The notes beneath the pieces were generated by a model. The model was not told the origin of the DNA. It saw only the letters and a program-made list of their open reading frames with translations, and searched no databases. From positions 1 to 64,000 of the forward strand of contig JAFYNK010000055.1 in NCBI GenBank assembly GCA_017548125.1: a stretch of 64,000 bases of DNA, given 5' to 3'. Below are positions 7,387 to 15,066 of the stretch, one piece after another. The position numbers were made by a program, and so were the translations under genes. Source of the stretch: Bacteroidales bacterium. GTDB lineage: Bacteria > Bacteroidota > Bacteroidia > Bacteroidales > F082. Every line of letters starts with the position of its first letter. The first letter of the stretch is position 1.

Positions 7387-9417
7387 TCAATTCTCGATTT
7401 TTAATTGTTTCAATAATGCTTCAGGTTCAGGATCGTGTCCTCTGAAGTTACGGTAAAGAACTGCTGGGTCGATGCTGTCGCCTTTGGCGAGTAACTCGCG
7501 GAATGAGTTGGCAACTTCTTGATTAAAGATGCCTTTTTCTTTGAAAAGTGAGAATCCATCTGCGGCTAGTACCTCTGCCCATTTGTATGAATAATATCCA
7601 GCACAATAGCCTCCTGCAAAAATATGAGAGAAAGCTGTTGATATGATGCATTCTGGAATAGAAGGCAATACGTTTGTGGCGGATAAAGCATTCTTCTCAA
7701 ATGTCAATGCGTCTTCCTCAAAAATTTCCGTAAGGCTATGCCATGCCATATCTAAAATGCCGAATTGTAACTGACGGATATGATAATAAGCCGACAGGTA
7801 ATTTTTTGATTCAACGATTTTTTCAATCAGCTCGTTTGGTATTGTTACTCCGGTCTGATAATGTTTGGCGAAAGTGTTAAGAAATTCAGGTTCGTAGCAC
7901 CAGTTTTCCATTATTTGAGATGGAAGCTCAACGAAGTCATGGTCAACGTTGGTTCCTGTCATGGATTCATATTTTCCTTTTGTCATGATGCCGTGTAAGG
8001 CATGTCCAAATTCATGTAGTAATGTGGTGAACTCATCGTGGGTGATGAGAGATGGAGTGTCGGCAGTTGGTTTGGTGAAGTTGGTGACAATGCTGATGAG
8101 CGGACGTTCGTCAATGTCGTTGTATATTCGTTGGCCTCTGAACTCAGTCATCCATGCTCCACCACGTTTGCTTTCACGAGGGAAGAAATCTACATAGAAC
8201 AAAGCAAGATGAGAACCGTCTATATCTTTGACATCATAGACCTTTACATCTTGATGATAAACAGGAATATTGCTTAATTCGTTGAACGTTAGCCCATATA
8301 GTTTGTTTGCTAAATCAAATATTGCGCTGATACAGTGATCGAGTTGGAAGTAGGGTTTCAGTTGTTCGTCGCTTAAGTTGTATCTCTCTACGCGAAGTTT
8401 TTCTGCATAAAAGCTGAAGTCCCATGGCATAAGATTCTCCTTGGAGAAACCGTTAAGTTTTGCAAAGGCATTTAATTCTGCGACTTCTTGTTTTGCTTTT
8501 GGTAAAGCTGGGATTAACAATCTGTTTAAGAACTCGTTAACGGCATTTGGATTTTTTACCATTCGTCTCTCGGTTTGATATTCAGCGAAGTTGGTATATC
8601 CTAAAAGTTCAGCTGTAAGGATTCGTAATTCAGCAATGCGTTTTATTATTTGGCTATTGTCTAGTTCTCCATCAAATGCACGAGTGTTATATGCACGATA
8701 CATTTTTTCACGAAGGTCGCATCTGTCGCTATATTTCATAAAAGGAATATAACTTGGAGCTGTTAAGTTGAAGAGCCAGCCTTTTAACTCTTTATTTTTG
8801 GCAGCGTCTGCAGCTTGTTCTCTAACATAATCTGGTAATCCTATTAGGTCTGCCTCATCTGTGATGTTCAATGAGAAAGCGTTTGTTGCAGCAAGTACGT
8901 TTTTGCTAAACTGTAAAGATAATAGAGATAGCTCTTCAATATATTTGCTATAGATTTCTTTCTTTTCTTGTGGTAGGTTTGCGCCATTACGAGCGAAACC
9001 ATCGTATGTCTTCTCGAGTAGTCTTGTTTCTTCAGCATTTAGGTTCAATTTGTTCTTTTGATTGTAAACATATTTTATGCGTTGAAACAGACTCTCGTTT
9101 AGACTAACGTACATCGAGAATTCTGTGGTGAGAGGTGTGATCTCTTCTGCGATGTTTTGCATCTCATCGCTGGTGTTTGCCTCTAATAAATTATAAAAGA
9201 TATGGCTGACTTTGTTTAACGTTGAGCCTGCATATTCGAGAGCTTCAATGGTGTTTTTAAAAGTAGGAATATCAACATTGTTTATGATAGCATCTACTTC
9301 GGCTTTAGCTTCTTCTATGGCTTGCTTGAAAGCTGGTATATAGTGTTGGTTTTCAATTTTATCAAATTGAGGAGCACCGTATGGTGATGTCGATTTTGTT
9401 AAAAGAGGGTTGTTCAT
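7387..9417 (-). CDS. dcp: M3-family peptidyl-dipeptidase Dcp / oligopeptidase
   Basis: 676 residues. Zinc metallopeptidase that trims dipeptides or short fragments from oligopeptides. The HEFGH zinc motif is at residues 468-472 within LLHEFGHALHGIM, followed by TGTNVDHDFVELPSQIMENW, which carries the third zinc ligand. The C-terminal block YYSYKWAEVLAADGFSLF is also typical. No signal peptide is visible (it starts MNNPLLTKSTSPYGAPQF), so the cytoplasm is likely. It converges with umuC, leaving 17 bases between the stops. A minus-strand -7 element TAACTTTG lies at 9451-9458. Confidence 0.92.
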   Translation of the reverse strand: MNNPLLTKSTSPYGAPQFDKIENQHYIPAFKQAIEEAKAEVDAIINNVDIPTFKNTIEALEYAGSTLNKVSHIFYNLLEANTSDEMQNIAEEITPLTTEFSMYVSLNESLFQRIKYVYNQKNKLNLNAEETRLLEKTYDGFARNGANLPQEKKEIYSKYIEELSLLSLQFSKNVLAATNAFSLNITDEADLIGLPDYVREQAADAAKNKELKGWLFNLTAPSYIPFMKYSDRCDLREKMYRAYNTRAFDGELDNSQIIKRIAELRILTAELLGYTNFAEYQTERRMVKNPNAVNEFLNRLLIPALPKAKQEVAELNAFAKLNGFSKENLMPWDFSFYAEKLRVERYNLSDEQLKPYFQLDHCISAIFDLANKLYGLTFNELSNIPVYHQDVKVYDVKDIDGSHLALFYVDFFPRESKRGGAWMTEFRGQRIYNDIDERPLISIVTNFTKPTADTPSLITHDEFTTLLHEFGHALHGIMTKGKYESMTGTNVDHDFVELPSQIMENWCYEPEFLNTFAKHYQTGVTIPNELIEKIVESKNYLSAYYHIRQLQFGILDMAWHSLTEIFEEDALTFEKNALSATNVLPSIPECIISTAFSHIFAGGYCAGYYSYKWAEVLAADGFSLFKEKGIFNQEVANSFRELLAKGDSIDPAVLYRNFRGHDPEPEALLKQLKIEN

Positions 9418-9482
9418 TATATGTAAAATTTATGTTAAATGACTGATGAGCAAAGTTAGGAAAATAAGTTTATTGAAAAAAA

Positions 9483-10166
9483 TCAACTCATTAATTCTTT
9501 GCGTATTTCTTTATCAAATTTCTCTATGGAATAACGTAGCATTGTTCTTGGCATGATGTTTTTATTTTCTTTGACAAAGTTATATAATCGTTTGTCATCA
9601 CGTTTGCCAGCTTCTCGCAACATCCAGCCTATAGCTTTGTGCATCAGATCGTGTTTGTGATGCATCATCTTTAGCGATAATTTGTAAGTGTCGTCTAAGT
9701 CTTTGTTTCTTATGAATGTCAATGTGGAAACTATGGCAATTCTATTGTCCCAAAGTAAATCGCTTTCCGTTAACTCATAAAGAATGTCGCGGTCTTTGTG
9801 AAGAAGATATTTCCCGACTATTTGAGGAGCGCTTAAATCCACCAAGTCCCAGTTGTTTATGAACTTTGTTTGTGACATATAGAAATCGAAAATGTCTTTG
9901 CTGACTTCTTTTTTCGATTGGTTGATAAGAATTAATAGAGCGCACATACGCATCTCGTGCCAAGGACTATGTATCAGCTTTTCAATGACGTCAATATCAG
10001 CATCGTTGAACTCTTTTGCTACTTCTCTGATGTTTGGGACTGTCACTCCAAGAAATAAGTCGCCTTCTCCGTATTGGCCTTTACCTGTTTTGAAGAAACG
10101 AGGCAAAATGATTTTCTTTTCTTCGTCAGAACGAGTTGCTAATGCATTGTATATTTCATCTGTCAT
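9483..10166 (-). CDS. alkD: AlkD-like DNA alkylation repair protein (HEAT-repeat glycosylase)
   Basis: 227 residues, all-helical HEAT-like repeats. AlkD proteins excise N3- and N7-alkylated purines. The residues that contact the lesion and phosphate in characterised AlkD are matched by Trp106 and Asp110 (INNWDLVDLSAP) and Trp181 (AIGWMLREAGKRD), so it should be active. It starts about 25 bases before the 3' end of the AspT-type transporter gene, all on the minus strand, so co-transcription is likely though no functional link is evident. Confidence 0.85.
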   Translation of the reverse strand: MTDEIYNALATRSDEEKKIILPRFFKTGKGQYGEGDLFLGVTVPNIREVAKEFNDADIDVIEKLIHSPWHEMRMCALLILINQSKKEVSKDIFDFYMSQTKFINNWDLVDLSAPQIVGKYLLHKDRDILYELTESDLLWDNRIAIVSTLTFIRNKDLDDTYKLSLKMMHHKHDLMHKAIGWMLREAGKRDDKRLYNFVKENKNIMPRTMLRYSIEKFDKEIRKELMS

Positions 10167-10189
10167 AAGGAGTGACGTATTAATTGTGT

Positions 10190-11848
10190 TTACATTAAAA
10201 GAAGTAAAATGAGTTGTCCGCTAATAATACGTAAGAACATTGTCAGAGGATATACTGTAGAGTATGCGATAGCTGGGTAGTCGTTGTTAGCTGATTGATT
10301 AGAATAAGCTAATGCTGCTGGATTTGTGGTGCTTCCTGATATTAGTCCCATCAAGGTGAAATAGTTGAGCTTGAATATAGATCTTCCTATGAAGCCTATA
10401 ATTAGAATCGGTATTATTGTTATTAATGCGCCATAAGCGACATAAAGCAAACCGTCTCCATCAACGATGGTACTTAAGAAACTGTCGCCAGCATCGATAC
10501 CAACGCTCGCTAAAAATAATGCAATGCCGATTTCGCGTAGCATGAGGTTGGCGCTTACTGTAGTGTATGTTACAAGTTTAAGCTTATGTCCGAAACGTCC
10601 GATGAGAATGGCAACGATAAGGGGACCGCCTGCTAATCCTAATCTGATTGGAGTTGGCATGCCAGGAAACTTCAAAGGAAGTGTGCCTACAAGTATGCCG
10701 AGGAAGATACCAATAAAAATAGTTATGATGTTTGGAGAGTCTAATCTCTTTAACTCATTGCCTAAGATATTTGCAACATGTTCAACGTCATCTTTCTTTC
10801 CAACGGTTGTTACTCGGTCACCGATTTGTAATTCTAAGTTCGGGTCAGCAAAAAGTTCAACGCCAGAACGATTGACACGTGTGATGGTTATGTTATATAA
10901 ATTAGATAGATGTAAATTCTTGAGGCGTTTGCCGTTTATCTTTGATTTAGTTATAAGTATGCGGCGAGAAATCATAGGAGAGTCTTCGTTGTTCCACTCG
11001 TGATAGCTTTCTTTACCGATGAATTCGGTTATTGCTTCTATTTCATCATCTTTACAAACAACCATGACATGGTCGCCGGAATGAAATATGGTGTTAGCTT
11101 CAGGTTTGCATGTAACTCCATTATGACAAATTCGTGAGCAAATGAAATGATGTGTGGTGAGTTTGGTGATGTCTTTTAAAGCTTTGCCAATAATTGCGTT
11201 GTTGCAAACTTCGAGCTTTAATAATGATAAAGACTCTTTGTTTTTATCTTGGCTCTTTAACTCTTCATCTTCTTTTGAGGTGTTTATATGGTATATGTAT
11301 TTGATGGCTATGATTGAAAGAATGGCTCCTGCTATACCCAAAGGATAGGCACATGCATAACCTAGTGAGATTGGGTCTCCTGTATAGTTGAGTTGGTTTA
11401 ATGCTTCGCTGGCGGCGCCAAGTCCAGGCGTGTTGCTGACAGCACCGTATAAAACACCAACTATCATAGGTAAATCTATGGAATCGCCTACGAAATATAA
11501 GGTAAGAGCAACAGCGATATTCAATGTTACTAAACCAACTGCTAGTATGTTGAGAGTCAACCCTCCTTGCTTGAAAGATGAGAAAAATGAAGGTCCAACT
11601 TGAAGACCTATGCAGAAAACAAATAAAATCAATCCAAATTCACGAATAAAATGTAGAGTATTGGGCTCTACTTGCAATCCAAGATGTCCAGCAAATAGAC
11701 CTACGAATAATACCCATGTGATTCCCAATGAGATGCCTCGGACTTTGACTTTCCCAAGTAATACGCCTATTGAAATAATAAGGGCGTATAATAATACAGT
11801 GTTAGCTGTGCTTAAATAATCCGAACATAAAGACTCAAACCAATTCAT
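10190..11848 (-). CDS. AspT/YidE-type (AAE family) transporter with two TrkA-C domains
   Basis: 552 residues. Two membrane halves, about 15-195 and 380-552, flank a soluble centre with two RCK_C/TrkA-C domains (about 205-285 and 290-375; [46 protein letters not shown]). The AspT-Al duplication signatures are [16 protein letters not shown] in the first half and [18 protein letters not shown] in the second. The family exchanges aspartate for alanine or related carboxylates; the substrate here is not known. Its own promoter is visible upstream. Confidence 0.85.
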   Translation of the reverse strand: MNWFESLCSDYLSTANTVLLYALIISIGVLLGKVKVRGISLGITWVLFVGLFAGHLGLQVEPNTLHFIREFGLILFVFCIGLQVGPSFFSSFKQGGLTLNILAVGLVTLNIAVALTLYFVGDSIDLPMIVGVLYGAVSNTPGLGAASEALNQLNYTGDPISLGYACAYPLGIAGAILSIIAIKYIYHINTSKEDEELKSQDKNKESLSLLKLEVCNNAIIGKALKDITKLTTHHFICSRICHNGVTCKPEANTIFHSGDHVMVVCKDDEIEAITEFIGKESYHEWNNEDSPMISRRILITKSKINGKRLKNLHLSNLYNITITRVNRSGVELFADPNLELQIGDRVTTVGKKDDVEHVANILGNELKRLDSPNIITIFIGIFLGILVGTLPLKFPGMPTPIRLGLAGGPLIVAILIGRFGHKLKLVTYTTVSANLMLREIGIALFLASVGIDAGDSFLSTIVDGDGLLYVAYGALITIIPILIIGFIGRSIFKLNYFTLMGLISGSTTNPAALAYSNQSANNDYPAIAYSTVYPLTMFLRIISGQLILLLLM

Positions 11849-11869
11849 AATAGAGGTATTTTAAAAATA

Positions 11870-11899
11870 CAAAAATAGGTACTTATTTGACATGTTCAA
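11870..11899 (-). promoter_or_regulatory. Promoter of the AspT-type transporter
   Basis: Read on the minus strand: TTG (complement of 11897-11899), 19 bases, TATTTTTG (complement of 11870-11877), 22 bases before the start codon. Confidence 0.55.
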
Positions 11900-11961
11900 C
11901 CTTGAAATAACATATTATTTATGTTTGTTGTTTTGCTGTTGTTATGTCGTTTTTTAATATG

Positions 11962-13485
11962 CTATCGTATAATAAAAGGTAAATTTTTGCTGTTCCATGT
12001 TCTTTGCCAGCTTTCAATAAGTGCCGACATCTTAATGGTTTCAAGTTCAGATACTTCAGAATGTTTCATATACCATATCACTGATCCTATTGAAAATGAC
12101 GATAATTGAGTGATGCCTCTGTAATAGAAATAAGAAGGCTCGTATGGGTGACAATAATCCAATGTGTTATCTTTGCTGCGCCATTCGTATAATATGTTTA
12201 GTAATGAAGGATGCCATTCCAGTGTCTTTCTGTCGATGAATGATTCGATAGGAACATCTTCTATTACGTTGTATATCAATCCGACAGGCATTTGTAGAGA
12301 ATCGGAAATTTTAGATGCTAAAAGGTATGATGAAGCGTAATAATCGAAATTGTCTTCATCTATTATTTGCCATGCTGTGGGCAAATAAAAATAACAATCG
12401 TTCATTATTTTTTTTTCAGCAAGACACATGTTTTCTATATCATCAACAATTTTTGAAGCATTAGGCGCTTCCATATAATAGAGACGGATGTTATCATTAT
12501 AATATGTCCCAAAGTCGGTTGACTGTTGATAGTTGTCAGTTGATTTGTAATTACCTGAACATAAGATTACTTCTCCGACAAGGATGTTTTTGAATGTTAA
12601 AGATTTGTTCTTGCTTGTTATCGTTAGTTTGTGTCTTTTGCCATCGACTTTGATAGTGTCGAAGCAGACCGTCCATTTGCCCTTGTCGTCGGCTTGTGTC
12701 CTGATGGTCTTTTTGTTAAAACGCACGTTGATGTCATCATTTGCGTTGGCTGTGCCTTTTACAATAAAAGGTACGCCATGTTGTATTACCATATTGTTGC
12801 TATATATTTTAGGAACAGACAAGCCGCCGAAGTCGCCGGTTATTGCGGAATATACACGTTTAGCAATGAGTTCTGCGCCCACTTCGTTAGGATGAAGCGC
12901 GTCGGGCATAAGGTCGGGACGATGATATAACAATTCTTGTAAGTCGATGATTTTCACTTCGGCAATATTCTCAGCAATATTTTCAATGGTGGCTTGTATC
13001 TCCCAATACCAGTCGCGTGTCCCTTTTTGAAAACGATGATGCCAGTGGAAGATGGGCGTCATTCTGCAGATGAAAATTTCTACATCAGGGTTGACGTTTT
13101 CGATGGCCTCAATAAGAGAGATGTAGTCGGAGATGAATTCACGTTTGTAATATTTCCAGTTACGAGGGTCGGTGTCGTTGAGCCCTAAATGTATTATCGC
13201 GATGTCGGGAGCAAACTCTAGAGCTTTCTTGAATTCTTCTTGTTCGTTATAAGGACGATGTCCTTTGCGTAATAAGGTGGCGCCTGATTTTCCGAAGTTG
13301 CCAACTTCATAATCGTCGCCCAACATTACTGCAAGCTGAGAAGGATACGAGGTGACAGCTGGATTTTCATGTCCGTAACCGAAAGTCACGCTGTTGCCTA
13401 TGCATGCTACTTTTGTCTTTTGCTGAGCGTAAATGTTAAACGTAGATAGGAATATCGTCAAAAAAATAAGAATGTGTTTTTTCAT
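11962..13485 (-). CDS. Secreted GDSL/SGNH esterase fused to a sialate O-acetylesterase-like domain lacking its catalytic serine motif
   Basis: 507 residues. A signal peptide (1-21, NIYAQQ) is followed by an SGNH hydrolase at about 24-215 with block I GNSVTFGYG (Ser32), block III GLND (Asn103) and the Asp195-His198 pair in DALHPN. After GGLSVPKIYSNNMVIQ (221-236) the second half follows the sialate O-acetylesterase plan (GKWTVCFD, LTFKNILVGEVILCSG). Where active enzymes have the nucleophile motif GQSNM, this protein reads GNYKS (311-315), so the second site is probably dead. Two-domain esterases of this plan remove acetyl groups from sialic acids or plant glycans. The ATG at 13485 is chosen because it opens the signal peptide. 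Confidence 0.8.
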   Translation of the reverse strand: MKKHILIFLTIFLSTFNIYAQQKTKVACIGNSVTFGYGHENPAVTSYPSQLAVMLGDDYEVGNFGKSGATLLRKGHRPYNEQEEFKKALEFAPDIAIIHLGLNDTDPRNWKYYKREFISDYISLIEAIENVNPDVEIFICRMTPIFHWHHRFQKGTRDWYWEIQATIENIAENIAEVKIIDLQELLYHRPDLMPDALHPNEVGAELIAKRVYSAITGDFGGLSVPKIYSNNMVIQHGVPFIVKGTANANDDINVRFNKKTIRTQADDKGKWTVCFDTIKVDGKRHKLTITSKNKSLTFKNILVGEVILCSGNYKSTDNYQQSTDFGTYYNDNIRLYYMEAPNASKIVDDIENMCLAEKKIMNDCYFYLPTAWQIIDEDNFDYYASSYLLASKISDSLQMPVGLIYNVIEDVPIESFIDRKTLEWHPSLLNILYEWRSKDNTLDYCHPYEPSYFYYRGITQLSSFSIGSVIWYMKHSEVSELETIKMSALIESWQRTWNSKNLPFIIR

Positions 13486-13519
13486 ATTAAATTTTGTTGG
13501 CAAATAGAATATAAATCTG

Positions 13520-13882
13520 TTATTTGAAATATTTTTCCGACAGATAAAACCCCATGAAAACGAATGCTATCGAAATAAGCACAGACGCTAGAATATAAAT
13601 GATTGAAGATATGCGTTGGCCGTTTTGTAGCATTTGTAAAGCTTGAGCAGAGAATGTGGAAAATGTGGTGAAGCCTCCGCAAAATCCTACTGCTGCAAGA
13701 AGATATAATGTATTTGATGATGCAGGTATCAGTAAGCCGATAATGAAAGAGCCTAAGATGTTTATCGATAATGTCGCCAACTCACTGCAAATGTCCAAAT
13801 GCGTGAAAATACAGGTGATTAAATATCTGGCGATACTTCCTAATGCGCCTCCTGTTCCTACTATTAAAATGTTCTTTATCAT
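13520..13882 (-). CDS. crcB: Fluoride ion channel CrcB/Fluc
   Basis: 120 residues with four membrane segments. It exports toxic F- passively as a dual-topology dimer. Family motifs are GTGGALGSIARY at the N-terminus, NILGSFIIGLL (Asn41) and GFCGGFTTFSTFS (67-78), the phenylalanine/threonine track of the pore. The start is set at MIKNILIVG; an in-frame upstream ATG would span the -7 element TACCTTTG (complement of 13937-13944). I looked for a fluoride riboswitch in the short leader and saw none. Confidence 0.93.
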   Translation of the reverse strand: MIKNILIVGTGGALGSIARYLITCIFTHLDICSELATLSINILGSFIIGLLIPASSNTLYLLAAVGFCGGFTTFSTFSAQALQMLQNGQRISSIIYILASVLISIAFVFMGFYLSEKYFK

Positions 13883-14026
13883 TGTGTTTTTTAACGTCAA
13901 TATGCTATGGACAACAATCAACAGTCTTTGACTGTACAAAGGTAGCAATAGTTTTTAATGGTCATTGATGAAATTTTAGAAAAATTAATCTGAATTTTAT
14001 ATTTCGTTTTTTGTAGTTTTGTAGTC

Positions 14027-14329
14027 ATGAAAAAAATAAAAATCACGGTGATGCGGATGGCTCGTTACGACGACCTCATGGCATTATATGAAAACCCTAT
14101 CGAGCATGCTTGCGACTTGCATCTAGGGCAGGTGTTTTATGTAGAAAATGTTCAAAAACCTGAAGACTTGTGTGATAGCGCTTGGGAGACGCTTTTGCCT
14201 TTTGTGAAGGAATTGTCGGAAGGCGGTGGTAATTTTTTTGATGGATGGATGAAGAATCCTCACTCCGCCATGCTCTCGTGCAACGATGGTTTCCGTCCAG
14301 TGAGTTTTTATGTTGAAGTGGTAGATTGA
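14027..14329 (+). CDS. TIGR04076-family small protein
   Basis: 100 residues. It matches the uncharacterised TIGR04076 family from memory: KKIKITVMRM, ENPIEHACDLHLGQVFYVE, LCDSAWETLLPFV, GGGNFFDGWMKNP and SCNDGFRPVSFYVE. Conserved cysteines (Cys30, Cys51, Cys85) suggest metal or redox chemistry, but no function is established. It stands alone, divergent from crcB and followed by an acetyltransferase. Confidence 0.75.
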   Translation: MKKIKITVMRMARYDDLMALYENPIEHACDLHLGQVFYVENVQKPEDLCDSAWETLLPFVKELSEGGGNFFDGWMKNPHSAMLSCNDGFRPVSFYVEVVD

Positions 14330-14330
14330 C

Positions 14331-14367
14331 AATCAATTATGAATTGTGCATTATGAATTATGAATTG
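14331..14367. repeat. Degenerate word array (aattatgaatt type)
   Basis: Repeats of attatgaatt variants between the TIGR04076 gene and the GNAT gene. The array runs over the ATG at 14353, so the first codons of the acetyltransferase (MNYELK) are written in array words. Confidence 0.6.
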
Positions 14368-14913
14368 AAAATAAGGAAAGCTACTATAAACGATGCGCCT
14401 CTTATTGCAAGAGTGGTTGCCATGGCGATAGGCGAGGAAGGAGCTAAACATTATTGCGGCGATAATTATCACTTGGTTCTAGAAGAGATTGCACGATTTG
14501 AAAATTCACAATATAGTTATAAGAATACTATAGTTGCGGAAGTTAATGGCATGCCTGCAGGCGCTGCCGTCGCATACGACGGTGCTTGTTTATACCAATT
14601 TCGCGATGTGACTTTGAAACATATTTTTAGTCGTACAGGAAAAACACATAATATCGAAGATGAGGCAGATGCTTCAGAAGTTTATCTGGATAGCATCGCG
14701 GTGCTTCCTGAATATAGAGGTCTCGGAATAGGAAGACGACTTTTGCTTTCTTTGAAAGAAATGGCTCATGACATATATGGCAAAGACCTTGGACTCTTGG
14801 TCGATTTTGAAAACCCTGACGCCGAACGCCTCTATAAATCAGTAGGATTCGAGAGAATGAACGTCAAGGATTTTCTGGGACATAAAATGTGGCACCTTGT
14901 GGTAAAGCTATAA
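14353..14913 (+). CDS. GNAT-family N-acetyltransferase
   Basis: 186 residues. Acetyl-CoA-binding motif A is clear: VYLDSIAVLPEYRGLGIGRRLLLSL, with the R-G-x-G-x-G loop. The C-terminal FENPDAERLYKSVGFERM is the usual motif B. The substrate is unknown. I take the ATG at 14353; a TTG start at 14326 is possible but lies in repetitive DNA. Its first residues are encoded by a degenerate word array. Confidence 0.8.
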   Translation: MNYELKIRKATINDAPLIARVVAMAIGEEGAKHYCGDNYHLVLEEIARFENSQYSYKNTIVAEVNGMPAGAAVAYDGACLYQFRDVTLKHIFSRTGKTHNIEDEADASEVYLDSIAVLPEYRGLGIGRRLLLSLKEMAHDIYGKDLGLLVDFENPDAERLYKSVGFERMNVKDFLGHKMWHLVVKL

Positions 14914-14931
14914 GACTACATGCTTTTTAGT

Positions 14932-14979
14932 AATGGAGTGATGAAGTAATGGAGTGATGAAGTAATGGAGTGATGAAGT
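14932..14979. repeat. Perfect 16-bp tandem repeat, three copies
   Basis: The unit aatggagtgatgaagt occurs three times head to tail (14932-14947, 14948-14963, 14964-14979) in the convergent gap between the GNAT gene and the GH97 gene. A variable-number repeat is possible. Confidence 0.9.
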
Positions 14980-15028
14980 GGTGGTGTTTTGAGATTTTGA
15001 ATTTCTTCAATTCCAATGACTTATATCC

Positions 15029-15066
15029 AAATTCTAAAATTCTAGAATTATAAAGTTTTAAAATTT
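15029..15066. repeat. Degenerate palindromic word array overlapping the GH97 stop codon
   Basis: Made of attctaaaattctagaatt and kin. It covers the stop codon and the last few codons of the GH97 gene, so the protein's final residues (NFKTL) come from array sequence. Related words occur at 35682-35760 and 45502-45557. Confidence 0.55.

Noticed and set aside
13883..13990. Fluoride riboswitch ahead of crcB
   Set aside because: The leader is short and shows none of the conserved fluoride-aptamer sequence or its pseudoknot arms.
14326..14352. An upstream TTG start for the first acetyltransferase
   Set aside because: It would add residues coded by repetitive DNA; the ATG at 14353 gives the standard N-terminus.
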